Assembly: GCA_035341665.1 (NCBI GenBank)
Contig: DAOQVR010000002.1
Coordinates: 186,001 to 250,000 of the forward strand
Direction of reading: 5' to 3'
Length of the DNA stretch: 64,000 nt
Origin: DAOQVR01 sp035341665
GTDB taxonomy: Bacteria; Chloroflexota; Anaerolineae; JAAYZQ01
Shown here: positions 34,094 through 42,756 of the stretch, piece by piece
Layout of the letters: the number at the start of each line of letters is the position of its first letter
Position numbering within the stretch: the first letter of the stretch is position 1
Program-made: the position numbers and the translations under genes
Notes under the pieces: generated by a model
The model's database searches: none
Seen by the model: only the letters and a program-made list of their open reading frames with translations
What the model was told of the DNA's origin: nothing

Positions 34094-34132
34094 GCCCACA
34101 TTCTGCGTAGAGCTTCTGCACCTGGAGTGGAG

Positions 34133-34165
34133 AAGGATCGCCCCCGCGGCGATCCTTTTCTCTTG
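34133..34165 (+). terminator. Terminator between the two response regulators
   Basis: AAGGATCGCC (34133-34142), 5-nt loop, GGCGATCCTT (34148-34157), then TTCTCTT. It separates the kinase/regulator-1 unit from regulator 2. Confidence 0.8.
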
Positions 34166-34183
34166 GCCAGAATCCTTGCTTTG

Positions 34184-34216
34184 TCCGATGACAGGGCGTC
34201 GTGCCTCTGGTATAGT
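34184..34216 (+). promoter_or_regulatory. Promoter of response regulator 2 with shared 13-nt element
   Basis: ATGACA (34188-34193), 17-bp spacer, TATAGT (34211-34216). The -35 lies inside TCCGATGACAGGG (34184-34196), which is repeated exactly in the promoter of the ABC importer at 35077-35089 at the same distance from the -10. Confidence 0.7.
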
Positions 34217-34244
34217 GACGATTGAGCATTGTCTCCTCCTGAGA

Positions 34245-34290
34245 GAGCGTTCAGCGGATACGGGCCCACTGAACGCTCGTCTCTTTTCTG
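34245..34290 (+). promoter_or_regulatory. Attenuator-like hairpin in the regulator 2 leader
   Basis: GAGCGTTCAG (34245-34254) and CTGAACGCTC (34269-34278) form a perfect 10-bp stem, followed by GTCTCTTTTCTG. It lies between the promoter and the start codon of regulator 2, so it could end transcription before the gene. Confidence 0.55.
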
Positions 34291-34312
34291 GCAGAGGGAG
34301 GGCACGTGCACT

Positions 34313-34975
34313 ATGGCACACGAGATCCGCGTTTTGATCGCGGACGACCACGCCATCGTCCGCAAGGGGATATGCGCCCTGCTGAGCACTGAGCCGGGCA
34401 TTGCCGTCGTGGGCGAGGCCCACAACGCATTGGAGGCGATGGCGCAAGCGGAGCGGCTGCGGCCGGACGTGGTGCTAATGGACCTCGTCATGCCCGGGCT
34501 GGACGGGCTGGAAGCGATCCAGCGGATCTGCACGCGGCTGCCGAAGGTACGGATCCTCGTGCTGACCGGCTTTGCAGGGGACGACAAGGTCTTCCCGGCC
34601 ATCCGGGCCGGCGCGATGGGCTACCTGCTGAAGGACTCGGCTCCGGAGGAGCTGGTACAGGCGATCCGGCAGGTGCACTCGGGCCGGGCGTCGCTCCACC
34701 CGGTGGTTGCGCGGCGGCTGCTACAGGCCGTCGGGTACCCCCTGGGAAAGGCGCCGTCGATCGAGCACCTGACGGGCCGCGAGATGGAGGTACTGCAGCT
34801 CTTGGCGGCAGGGCTGAGCAACCTCGAAATCGCCTCCCAGCTGGGCATCACAGAGTCCACGGTGCGCGCCCATGTGACCAAGGTCCTCTCCAAGCTGGGG
34901 CTGGCCAGCCGCACCCAGGCTGCGCTCTTTGCGCTGCGCGAGGGAGTGGCACCCCTGGAGCCGGAGCTGCCCTAG
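34313..34975 (+). CDS. NarL/LuxR-type response regulator 2
   Basis: 220 residues. Receiver with VLIADDHAIVRKG, LMDLVMPGLDG and LLKDSAPEEL, then a LuxR helix-turn-helix (LTGREMEVLQLLAAGLSNLE to VTKVLSKLGL). It is a paralogue of the preceding regulator with the same DDHAIVRKGICALL opening, so the same kinase may phosphorylate both. It has its own promoter and a hairpin leader. No kinase gene follows; the next gene is the importer's binding protein. Confidence 0.92.
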   Translation: MAHEIRVLIADDHAIVRKGICALLSTEPGIAVVGEAHNALEAMAQAERLRPDVVLMDLVMPGLDGLEAIQRICTRLPKVRILVLTGFAGDDKVFPAIRAGAMGYLLKDSAPEELVQAIRQVHSGRASLHPVVARRLLQAVGYPLGKAPSIEHLTGREMEVLQLLAAGLSNLEIASQLGITESTVRAHVTKVLSKLGLASRTQAALFALREGVAPLEPELP

Positions 34976-35076
34976 ACGGGCGCCCCCTACATCAAATGCT
35001 GTAGTCGACATGCCAGACTCGCGGAGAATCGCGCTCTGTGGGGTGAGCAATGCGCGTAGGCCGAATCGGCGCTTGA

Positions 35077-35109
35077 TCCGATGACAGGGAGCGGTGGGCT
35101 TGTTATACT
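35077..35109 (+). promoter_or_regulatory. Promoter of the ABC importer with shared 13-nt element
   Basis: ATGACA (35081-35086), 17-bp spacer, TATACT (35104-35109), with the exact TCCGATGACAGGG element at 35077-35089 also found before regulator 2. Confidence 0.7.
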
Positions 35110-35204
35110 GTGGAGAGACATCGAAAGGAGGTGGGCGCGCAGGTCGATCCATGAGACTACGTTTTGACCGGATCCCAAGAACCAACCAAACGAAGGAGGA
35201 AAAG

Positions 35205-37148
35205 ATGAAAAGGAGAGTGCCGGCGATTTTGCTGATGGTGGCGTTGGTCACCAGTATGGTGCTGGCTGCGTGCGGCACCACCGCGGAGCCGCAGATCGTG
35301 ACGGTTCCCGTCGAGGTGACGCGGGTTGTCGAGAAGGAAGGGCAGCAGGTAACCGTCGTCGAGACCCAGATCGTCGAGGTGACGGCCGCGCCGCCCACCG
35401 AGGTGCCGGCCACGGCCCCACCCGAGCAGAAGGCCGCGGACACGGTGGTGTTCGCCATGCAGCAAGAGCCGGACACGCTGCACCCCCTGATCTCCTCCAT
35501 GAGTGCCGTGTCCATTGTGAACGGGGCAATCAACATCGGCTGCATGGCGCAGAACGAGAAGGTAGAGTGGGTCAACCTCGGCTGCGAGGGCGACATCCCC
35601 ACCCTGGAGAACGGCGGCGCGCGGTTCGTCGGCGAGGGTGAGGACCAATACATGGAGATCACCCACAAGATCCGCGAAGGCTGGCGTTGGACTGACGGAA
35701 CGCCGGTTACCGCCGCGGACGTGATCTATACATGGAAGCTGGCCATGGACCCCGATTTCCAGATAGCGGCCCGCAGCCAGTACGAAAAGATCTACGACAT
35801 CGCAGCGCCGGACGACCGGACGTTCGTGGTGCGGATGCTGACACAGAAGCAGGTCCGTGCGGCCGCCGCCGGGACGCTGGAGGGCGCGGTGCCCTTTGCC
35901 GACTTTCAGCAGGACTATGTCGACCTGGGCTACACGGATTGGAACGGCCCGGTGGTCGACCCGATCTACTGGACCGTCGGCTCATTCCCCTGGCTGCCGT
36001 CCCACGTCCTGGCATCTGTGACGGCCGCCGACCAGCCCGCGAGTGAGTACGCGCGTATGCCGATCGGCGACAGCGCCTACGTGCTCAAGGAGTGGATACC
36101 GGGCCAGGAGATTGTCCTGGAAGCGAGCGACCTGGCATTCCCACTGGGCGAGCCCCAGATCAAGACCATCGTCTTCCGCTTCTACGGCGAGAGCTCTGCG
36201 ATCCTGAACGCGCTGGCGAACGGAGAGGTGGACGCAGTGACCCTCCAGGCGGGAGGGCTGACGGCCAACAACGGCCCCGACCTGGACGCAATTGAAGCGC
36301 AGGGCGCCTACAAGATCCTGTACATACCCGGCTACAGCACCGAGCACATTGACCTCAACATGCTGAAATTCCCGTTCGACGACATTCGCGTGCGCCAGGC
36401 GCTCTACTACGGCCTCGACCGCGAGGCGATCAACGATACGCTCTACTATGGCAAGTACATGGTGGCCGACCTGATGATCCCAAAGGGCCTGTCGTGGGCA
36501 TACACCGACAACTACGTCAAGTACCCATATGACCTAGCAAAGGCAAAGGCGCTGCTGGCCGAGGCCGGATGGGACTGCACGGCCTATCCCTGCACCAACG
36601 CGGAGGGGCGTAACCTCGAGTTCACCCTCATGACCACCGACCGCGCCGACCGCCAGAAGCTGGCACAGGTCGTCCAGCAGATGTGGAGGCAGCTGAACGT
36701 GGGCGTCAACCTCCAATTCCTGTACGGCCGGGGCCTCTTCCAGGCGTGTGAGGCCGGCGGGCCGCTCTACTGCCGCACCTACGACGCCGCCATCTACACG
36801 ACCTCCACCGGCGACGACCCGGGGTTCACCGACAGCTACAGCTGCAAGGCGATTACGACCGCCGAGAACAACTGGAGCGGCCAGAACTGGACCGGCTGGT
36901 GCAACGAAGCCGCAGACGAAGCGGTGAGCATGGCCGAAAAGGACTTTGAGGTCAGCCTGTCGCGCGAGAAGCGGTACCCGTACTACGAGGTCTTTTTCCA
37001 GGAGTACACCAAGGACGTGCCGGTCATCAACATCTTCACCGTGAACCGGGTGGGTGCCGTCCGCACCGGCTGGAAGAACTACAGGCCCGGCCCGACCCAG
37101 TTCGCGCCCGAGACCTGGAACTTCTGGGAGTGGGAAGTGATGAAGTAG
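35205..37148 (+). CDS. ABC transporter substrate-binding lipoprotein, family 5
   Basis: 647 residues. The signal peptide ends in lipobox LAAC, then a VTVPVEVTRVVEKEG-type linker and the family 5 solute-binding fold: VVFAMQQEPDTLHPL, IREGWRWTDGTPVTAADVIY, IRVRQALYYGLDREAINDTL. It delivers peptides, or possibly oligosaccharides or nickel, to the permeases encoded next. ATG at 35205 after GAAGGAGGAAAAG; another in-frame ATG at 35151 would add 18 charged residues before the signal peptide and is less likely. Abundant cysteines in the C-terminal lobe may form disulphides. Confidence 0.93.
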   Translation: MKRRVPAILLMVALVTSMVLAACGTTAEPQIVTVPVEVTRVVEKEGQQVTVVETQIVEVTAAPPTEVPATAPPEQKAADTVVFAMQQEPDTLHPLISSMSAVSIVNGAINIGCMAQNEKVEWVNLGCEGDIPTLENGGARFVGEGEDQYMEITHKIREGWRWTDGTPVTAADVIYTWKLAMDPDFQIAARSQYEKIYDIAAPDDRTFVVRMLTQKQVRAAAAGTLEGAVPFADFQQDYVDLGYTDWNGPVVDPIYWTVGSFPWLPSHVLASVTAADQPASEYARMPIGDSAYVLKEWIPGQEIVLEASDLAFPLGEPQIKTIVFRFYGESSAILNALANGEVDAVTLQAGGLTANNGPDLDAIEAQGAYKILYIPGYSTEHIDLNMLKFPFDDIRVRQALYYGLDREAINDTLYYGKYMVADLMIPKGLSWAYTDNYVKYPYDLAKAKALLAEAGWDCTAYPCTNAEGRNLEFTLMTTDRADRQKLAQVVQQMWRQLNVGVNLQFLYGRGLFQACEAGGPLYCRTYDAAIYTTSTGDDPGFTDSYSCKAITTAENNWSGQNWTGWCNEAADEAVSMAEKDFEVSLSREKRYPYYEVFFQEYTKDVPVINIFTVNRVGAVRTGWKNYRPGPTQFAPETWNFWEWEVMK

Positions 37149-37160
37149 CGCCGTCTGTCC

Positions 37161-37236
37161 CTCCCGGCACCCGCTGGGGCGCCGGGAGTGACAGGCCCGC
37201 AAGGCCCCTCCCTCTTCCGCCGTGGAAGAGGGAGGG
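37161..37236 (+). repeat. Two intercistronic hairpins after the binding protein gene
   Basis: CTCCCGGC/GCCGGGAG (37161-37188) and a perfect 13-bp stem CCCTCCCTCTTCC with complement (37206-37236, 5-nt loop). Hairpins here typically keep binding-protein mRNA more abundant than permease mRNA. Confidence 0.75.
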
Positions 37237-37257
37237 AGTCCCACAGGGAGGGAGAGC

Positions 37258-38352
37258 ATGACCGCCTATATCGTGCGCCGGCTGGGCCAATCCCTGGTAC
37301 TGCTGTTCTTCATCTCCGCGCTCATCTACGTGGTGATCAACCTGGTGCCGGGCGGACCGTTCGATCTGCTTCGGCTGAACAACCCGCGCATCACCCAGTC
37401 GATGATCGACCGGCTGAACCGGCTGCTCGACCTGGACAAGCCGCTGCTGCCGGGGGAGTATTGCCCGCTGGAGGGGGGCACGCCGCAGCCGTGCCGCTTC
37501 GACCAGGGGCGCTACGTACGCTGGATGGGGAGGGTGCTGCGCGGGGACTTTGGCAACTCGTGGACCATGCAGACCGGTGTGCCGGTGCTCAAGATGATCG
37601 GCCAGCGGCTTGGATATACCCTGCTGATGACAGGGCTGGCACTGGTGCTGGCGCTGGTGATCGCCGTGCCCATCGGCATCTACTCCGCGGTGAAGCAGTA
37701 CTCAGGGGCGGATTACCTGGTGACTGCCTTTGCCTTCTTCGGCCAGTCGATGCCCACCTTTTGGACGGGCCTCATGGCGGTGGCGATCTTTGCCGTAGCG
37801 CTGCAATGGTTCCCTACGGGTGGTGTGCGCACGATCGGCAGCGAGGGCGACATCGTCGAGGCGCTGGGCCGCCTGATCACCTTTGGCAAGCTGCACCCAG
37901 AGCTCTCGGGCCAGGAGTGGAAGCTGATCGGAGACGGCCTGCGACACCTGGCCCTTCCGGTGACCATCCTGGCCTTTTTCAACCTGGCGGCCTGGAGCCG
38001 CTACACGCGGGCGTCGATGCTGGAGGTGCTCCGGCAGGATTACATGCGGACGGCGCGGGCGAAGGGGCTGAGCGAAAAGATCGTGATCCTGAAGCATGGC
38101 CTGCGCAACGCTCTCATCCCGCTGATCACCATCCTGGCGCTGGCAATCCCCGGCCTGATCGGGGGGGCGATCATCACCGAGACCATCTTTTCGTGGCCCG
38201 GGATGGGGCTCATGACGATCAACGCGATCGCCAATGCAGATTGGCCTGTGGTTCAGGGGCTGCTGTTGATCCAGGCATTCCTGGTCGTGTTCTCGAACCT
38301 TTTGAGCGACGTGCTGTATGCGGTGGTTGACCCCCGCATCCAGTACGCCTAG
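37258..38352 (+). CDS. ABC transporter permease, DppB/OppB type
   Basis: 364 residues with six membrane helices. The N-terminus MTAYIVRRLGQSLVLLFFIS, the periplasmic loop near MGRVLRGDFGNSW, the coupling segment ARAKGLSEKIVILKHGLRNAL and the end LSDVLYAVVDPRIQY are all DppB-like. ATG at 37258 after GGGAGGGAGAGC. Confidence 0.93.
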   Translation: MTAYIVRRLGQSLVLLFFISALIYVVINLVPGGPFDLLRLNNPRITQSMIDRLNRLLDLDKPLLPGEYCPLEGGTPQPCRFDQGRYVRWMGRVLRGDFGNSWTMQTGVPVLKMIGQRLGYTLLMTGLALVLALVIAVPIGIYSAVKQYSGADYLVTAFAFFGQSMPTFWTGLMAVAIFAVALQWFPTGGVRTIGSEGDIVEALGRLITFGKLHPELSGQEWKLIGDGLRHLALPVTILAFFNLAAWSRYTRASMLEVLRQDYMRTARAKGLSEKIVILKHGLRNALIPLITILALAIPGLIGGAIITETIFSWPGMGLMTINAIANADWPVVQGLLLIQAFLVVFSNLLSDVLYAVVDPRIQYA

Positions 38353-38361
38353 GAGGGCAGC

Positions 38362-39351
38362 ATGGCCGCTGTAGGGGTGGACTCTGGTGTGATGCAGTCA
38401 ACGGGAGACGCAATCAAATCGAGGCTTGAGCATGGAGCCAGCATACGTCCGGCGGGACAGTGGTCACTGGTGTGGCGGCGGCTGCGGAGGCACAAGCTGG
38501 CGATGGCCGGGCTGGTCGTATTCGCGAGCATCGTGCTCCTGAGCCTGGTGGCGCAGTGGATCGCTCCCTACGGCTACGAGGAGATGGACCTGAGAAACAC
38601 CTACGCGCCGGTCCTGGCAGCGGGCGCGGAAGGGAAGCCGTTGCACCTGCTGGGCACCGATGGACTGGGGCGGGACCTCCTCTCGCGGCTCTTGTATGCC
38701 GGGCGAATCTCCCTGGGTGTGGCGCTGGTGGTGACACTGGCTTCCACACTGCTGGGGGCGCTGATCGGCGCGGTGGCAGGCGCGCTGGGCGGAGCGGGCG
38801 ACTCGATCCTCATGCGCCTTACCGACGTCATGCTGACGCTGCCCTTCCTGCCGATGGTGTTGGTGCTCTCCAGCAGCCTGCGGCAGTACGCGCGCCTACA
38901 GGAGTTCCTCGGTTCGAACCTGAGCGTGGTGATCATCATCCTGGTCTTGCTGCTCTTTGGCTGGATGGGGACGGCGCGACTGGTGCGGGGATCGGTGCTC
39001 ACGCTGCGCGGGCAGGACTTTGTGGCGGCCAGCCAGGCACTGGGGGCAAGCCGGTGGCGGATCATCGTCCGGCACCTGATCCCCAACTCGCTGGCGCCGA
39101 TCATCGTGGCCGCGACACTGGGGTTTGGTGCCACCATCGTGGCCGAGTCAGCCCTTTCGTTCCTGGGCTTTGGCATCATGCCGCCCGTGCCGACGTGGGG
39201 CAACATGCTGAACGAGGCACGCAACTCACCGCTGGAGTACCTCTTCACCCAGGCGCTCTCTCCCGGCCTGTGCATCTTCTTCACCGTCCTGGCGATCAAC
39301 TTTATCGGCGACGGGCTGCGGGATGCGCTCGACCCACGGCTCAAGATGTGA
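38362..39351 (+). CDS. ABC transporter permease, DppC/OppC type
   Basis: 329 residues. A cytoplasmic N-terminal tail of about 45 residues, then LRRHKLAMAGLVVFASIVLL, the LHLLGTDGLGRDLLSRLLYA segment, coupling motif ASQALGASRWRIIVRHLIPN and DGLRDALDPRLKM, all DppC-like. Starts 10 bp after the first permease, behind TAGGAGGGCAGC. Confidence 0.93.
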   Translation: MAAVGVDSGVMQSTGDAIKSRLEHGASIRPAGQWSLVWRRLRRHKLAMAGLVVFASIVLLSLVAQWIAPYGYEEMDLRNTYAPVLAAGAEGKPLHLLGTDGLGRDLLSRLLYAGRISLGVALVVTLASTLLGALIGAVAGALGGAGDSILMRLTDVMLTLPFLPMVLVLSSSLRQYARLQEFLGSNLSVVIIILVLLLFGWMGTARLVRGSVLTLRGQDFVAASQALGASRWRIIVRHLIPNSLAPIIVAATLGFGATIVAESALSFLGFGIMPPVPTWGNMLNEARNSPLEYLFTQALSPGLCIFFTVLAINFIGDGLRDALDPRLKM

Positions 39352-39367
39352 GACAGGAGGCTTGGCC

Positions 39368-40369
39368 ATGAGTGTGGAGATGCGTACGGCGGAGTACCCG
39401 CCCCTCCTGGAGGTGCGCGGGCTGAAGACGCACTTTTTCACGGAAGACGGCATCGTCAAGGCCGTCGACGGGGTCGACCTCGCGGTGCGCCAGGGAGAGG
39501 TGCTGGGCCTGGTGGGCGAGTCGGGGTGCGGCAAGAGCGTGACTTCCTTCTCCATCCTGCGCCTGGTGGGCGTCCCGGGCCGTATCATGGGCGGGGAGAT
39601 CCTCTTCGAGGGGATGGATCTGCTGCGCATGAGCGAAGCCGACATGATGCGCATCCGGGGAAACCGGATTTCCATGATCTTTCAGCAGCCGACGTCGTGC
39701 CTGAACCCCGTGTTCAAGGTTGGCGACCAGATCGCCGAGGTGCTCAGCATCCACCAGCAGCTGGGCAAGGCCGGCTGCCGGGCGCGCTCCATCGAGCTGC
39801 TCAGGCTGGTGGGCATCCCCGAGGCGGAGAAGCGGGTGGACAGCTACCCGCACGAGATGTCGGGCGGCATGGCGCAGAGGGTGATGATCGCCATGGCGCT
39901 GGCATGCGCCCCGGAGCTCTTGATCGCCGACGAGCCGACGACCGCGCTGGATGTGACGATCCAGGCGCAGATCCTCGACCTGCTGCGCAATCTGCAGGCA
40001 CAGACGAACACCGCCATCATCCTCATCACACACGACTTGGGGATTGTGGCAGAAGTGTGTGACCGGGTGGCCGTCATGTATGCCGGCCGGATGGTCGAGG
40101 AGGCGGACGTGAAGACGCTCTTTGCCGAGCCACTCCATCCCTACACCCAAGGGCTCATCGGCTCAGTGCCGGTGTTGGGGCAGGTGAAGAGCCGGCTGGA
40201 CGTGATTCCGGGCAGCGTACCGAACCTGATCGACCTCCCGGCAGGATGCAAGTTCGCACCGCGCTGTAGGGCCATGACGGACCGGTGCATGGACATCTGC
40301 ACGCGGAGCGAGCCAGACCTGCGGGCGGCCGGGCCGGGGCACAAGGTGCGCTGCTGGCTGTATCACTAG
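39368..40369 (+). CDS. ABC transporter ATPase, DppD/OppD type
   Basis: 333 residues. Walker A GESGCGKS, signature MSGGMAQRVMIAMALA, Walker B LLIADEPTTALD, and a C-terminal oligopeptide-type extension with the cysteine-rich CKFAPRCRAMTDRCMDIC, which may bind an iron-sulphur cluster as in DppD homologues. ATG at 39368 after AGGAGGCTTGGCC. Confidence 0.93.
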   Translation: MSVEMRTAEYPPLLEVRGLKTHFFTEDGIVKAVDGVDLAVRQGEVLGLVGESGCGKSVTSFSILRLVGVPGRIMGGEILFEGMDLLRMSEADMMRIRGNRISMIFQQPTSCLNPVFKVGDQIAEVLSIHQQLGKAGCRARSIELLRLVGIPEAEKRVDSYPHEMSGGMAQRVMIAMALACAPELLIADEPTTALDVTIQAQILDLLRNLQAQTNTAIILITHDLGIVAEVCDRVAVMYAGRMVEEADVKTLFAEPLHPYTQGLIGSVPVLGQVKSRLDVIPGSVPNLIDLPAGCKFAPRCRAMTDRCMDICTRSEPDLRAAGPGHKVRCWLYH

Positions 40370-40379
40370 GAGGCGGAAG

Positions 40380-41357
40380 ATGACGAGCGGAAACGGCGAC
40401 GAGTTGGTCGTGGTAAAGGACCTAAAGACCTACTTCCCCGTGCGGAGCGGCGTCCTGCGGCGGGTGACCGGCCAGGTGCGGGCGGTGGACGGCGTGAGCT
40501 TTTCCGTGCGGCGCGGCGAGTGCCTTGGGCTGGTGGGAGAGTCTGGCTGCGGCAAGACGACGGTCGGCCGCTCCCTGCTGCGGCTGGTGCAGCCGACGGC
40601 CGGATCGGTGCGCTATGGGCAGGTGGACGTCGCCGCGGCCGATGGGCGAGCGCTGAAGCAGCTCCGGCGGGACATGCAGATCATCTTCCAGGACCCCTAC
40701 TCGTCACTCGACCCGCGCATCCCGGTCGGGGAGAGCGTCGGCGAGGGGCTCTTGATCCACGGCATGCGCAACAGCCGGCAGCGCAACGCCCTGGTGCTGG
40801 AGACGCTGCGAACCGTGGGGCTGGAGGAGTACCACGCGCACCGCTACCCGCACGAGTTTTCGGGGGGGCAGCGGCAGCGGATCGGGATCGCGCGCGCCCT
40901 GGCGCTGAGGCCCAAGTTCGTCGTGTGCGACGAGCCGGTGAGCGCGCTCGACGTCTCAATCCAGTCGCAGGTGCTCAACCTGCTGCGCGACCTGCAGGCG
41001 CAGTTTGGGCTGACGTACCTCTTCATTGCCCACAACATGAGCGTAGTGGAGCACATCAGCGACCGGGTGGCGGTCATGTACCTGGGCAAGATCGTGGAGC
41101 TGGCGTCGCGCGAGGAGCTCTTCCGTCTCCCGCTGCACCCCTACACGCAGGCGCTGATGTCGGCCATCCCGATCCCGGACCCAACGCTGCGCCGGGAGAA
41201 AGTTACGCTGCGCGGGGACGTGCCGAGCCCGATGAATCCGCCCTCGGGCTGCCGGTTCCACACGCGCTGCCCCAAGGCGTTCGACCTGTGCAAGGCGGCG
41301 GAGCCGCCGTTTCACGATGCCGGCAGCGGGCACTGGGTGGCGTGCCACCTGGTGTAG
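40380..41357 (+). CDS. ABC transporter ATPase, DppF/OppF type
   Basis: 325 residues. YFPVRSGVLRRVTGQVRAVD, Walker A GESGCGKT, signature FSGGQRQRIGIARALAL, CDEPVSALDVSIQ, and a C-terminal CRFHTRCPKAFDLC segment. It pairs with the preceding ATPase. Last gene of the five-gene importer. ATG after AGGAGGCGGAAG. Confidence 0.93.
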   Translation: MTSGNGDELVVVKDLKTYFPVRSGVLRRVTGQVRAVDGVSFSVRRGECLGLVGESGCGKTTVGRSLLRLVQPTAGSVRYGQVDVAAADGRALKQLRRDMQIIFQDPYSSLDPRIPVGESVGEGLLIHGMRNSRQRNALVLETLRTVGLEEYHAHRYPHEFSGGQRQRIGIARALALRPKFVVCDEPVSALDVSIQSQVLNLLRDLQAQFGLTYLFIAHNMSVVEHISDRVAVMYLGKIVELASREELFRLPLHPYTQALMSAIPIPDPTLRREKVTLRGDVPSPMNPPSGCRFHTRCPKAFDLCKAAEPPFHDAGSGHWVACHLV

Positions 41358-41655
41358 TGAACGGCAGGTACTCGCGCGACGCATAGACGCCCGAGTCCGG
41401 CCCACAAGCCTTCGCTGCGGTCCTGAACGGCGGGGTTCCCAGCACGACGCGCTGCGCGATCTGGCGGCACGGCTTTGGCTCGCCCGTGCTGCTTGACCCG
41501 TTTTCCATGTGGGTGTAGACTGCTCCGTGCACAGGGCAGTCAACAACCTGGCTCCCGGGAGGGTCAACAGCCCTGTTGACCCTCGTGGAGACAGCCCAAT
41601 TGGTCAGCGCGGCCTGTGAGCGACTGGCCGTGAGCGCCACCGATGATCAGATAGC
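41358..41655. other. Intergenic segment after the importer
   Basis: No gene seen. It contains an inverted repeat GGGTCAACAG/CTGTTGACCC (41561-41582) with a very short spacer, and a related GTCAACA at 41539-41545. This may be a factor-dependent terminator or an operator. Confidence 0.45.
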
Positions 41656-42321
41656 ATGAGCCATTCCACGATTGCGGCCCTGTTTGACCTAGATCACACG
41701 CTGCTGGACACAAGCTCGGGCCGGCTGTATGCACGGTACATCTACCGCGAGGGCAAGATCGGGCGCGCGGAGTTGGCGCGCGTCGCATGGTGGAACTTGA
41801 TCACCAAGCTGGGGCTCCTGGACATGGCGTCCGTGATCCCCAAGCTGCTGGCGGACGCGGTCGGCGAAGACGAGGCGGCCATGCGCGAGCTGTGCGACCG
41901 GTGGTTTGCCTCGGACGTTCTGCCTCACCTGACGGAGCGTGGGCAGGCGCGCGTGCGCTGGCACCAGGCCCAGGGGCATACCGTGGCACTTGTGTCGGCC
42001 TCCACGCAGTATGTCGTGCGCCCGATGGCCGACTACCTGGGCATCCCGGGCCAGTTTGTGTGCACCCACCTGGTCAGCGTGGACGGGCGCCTGACGGGCG
42101 AGGTGGAACCGCCGATGTGCTATGGCGTGGGCAAGGTGGTGTGGGCGGAGCGCTTTGCCGCCGAGTGGGGCGTGGACCTCTCGGCAAGCACGTTCTACAC
42201 CGATAGCATCAGCGACCTGCCGCTGCTCGAGCGGGTGGGGCGGCCGGTGGCGGTCAATCCCGACCCGAAGCTGAGACGGCTGGCACAGCAGCGCGGCTGG
42301 CCGGTGGAGAGGTTCTACTAG
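41656..42321 (+). CDS. HAD-IB family phosphatase (SerB-like)
   Basis: 221 residues. Motif I FDLDHTLLD (nucleophile Asp11), motif II VALVSAS, motif III Lys in YGVGKVVWAE, and motif IV FYTDSISDLPLL are complete. HAD-IB enzymes include phosphoserine phosphatase and related small-molecule phosphatases. It could supply the phosphatase missing from the serine operon at 10.9-14.4 kb, but the family does not prove the substrate. Ribosome binding site is weak. Confidence 0.85.
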   Translation: MSHSTIAALFDLDHTLLDTSSGRLYARYIYREGKIGRAELARVAWWNLITKLGLLDMASVIPKLLADAVGEDEAAMRELCDRWFASDVLPHLTERGQARVRWHQAQGHTVALVSASTQYVVRPMADYLGIPGQFVCTHLVSVDGRLTGEVEPPMCYGVGKVVWAERFAAEWGVDLSASTFYTDSISDLPLLERVGRPVAVNPDPKLRRLAQQRGWPVERFY

Positions 42322-42338
42322 GGGTGGGGGGTCGCGGA

Positions 42339-42367
42339 TTGACATCCGAAGCCGGGTCGGCTAGAAT
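42339..42367 (+). promoter_or_regulatory. Promoter of the TIGR04076/MaoC pair
   Basis: TTGACA (42339-42344), 17-bp spacer, TAGAAT (42362-42367), 33 bp before the ATG at 42401. Confidence 0.75.
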
Positions 42368-42400
42368 CGGAGCATCCGATGAGCAGAGGAGCGCACGCCC

Positions 42401-42712
42401 ATGACTGACCGGCCCGCCGACTCCAAGCAGCCCTCCAACGTGATCGCGCGCGTCATTCGGCAGGAAGGGCACTGCGCTGCCGGCCACCAGGTTGGCGACG
42501 AGGTAATCTTCGACGGGCGCAGTGTGCAGGGCATGATCTGCATCCACGCCCTATACAGCTTCCTGCCCAAGGTCCTCGCGATGATGTACGGCGCCGAGTT
42601 CCCCTGGCTGGCAGACAAGGACGTCGCGACGGCCGCCTGCCCAGACGCATGGAACCCAGTGGTCTTTGAGATCCGGCGTGAGCGCCGGACCGATCAGGAG
42701 AACGGGCTGTAA
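42401..42712 (+). CDS. TIGR04076 family protein
   Basis: 103 residues. HCAAGHQVGDEVIFDG near the N-terminus and CIHALYSFLPKVLAMMYG in the middle fit the TIGR04076 family of small cysteine-containing proteins of unknown function. AACPDAWNPVVFEIRR closes the domain. ATG at 42401 after GAGGAGCGCACGCCC. It is followed by a MaoC-type gene 44 bp downstream. Confidence 0.75.
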   Translation: MTDRPADSKQPSNVIARVIRQEGHCAAGHQVGDEVIFDGRSVQGMICIHALYSFLPKVLAMMYGAEFPWLADKDVATAACPDAWNPVVFEIRRERRTDQENGL

Positions 42713-42756
42713 GCGAGAGGGCCGGAGCTATCCAGAAGCGAGAAAGGAGAACTGCC

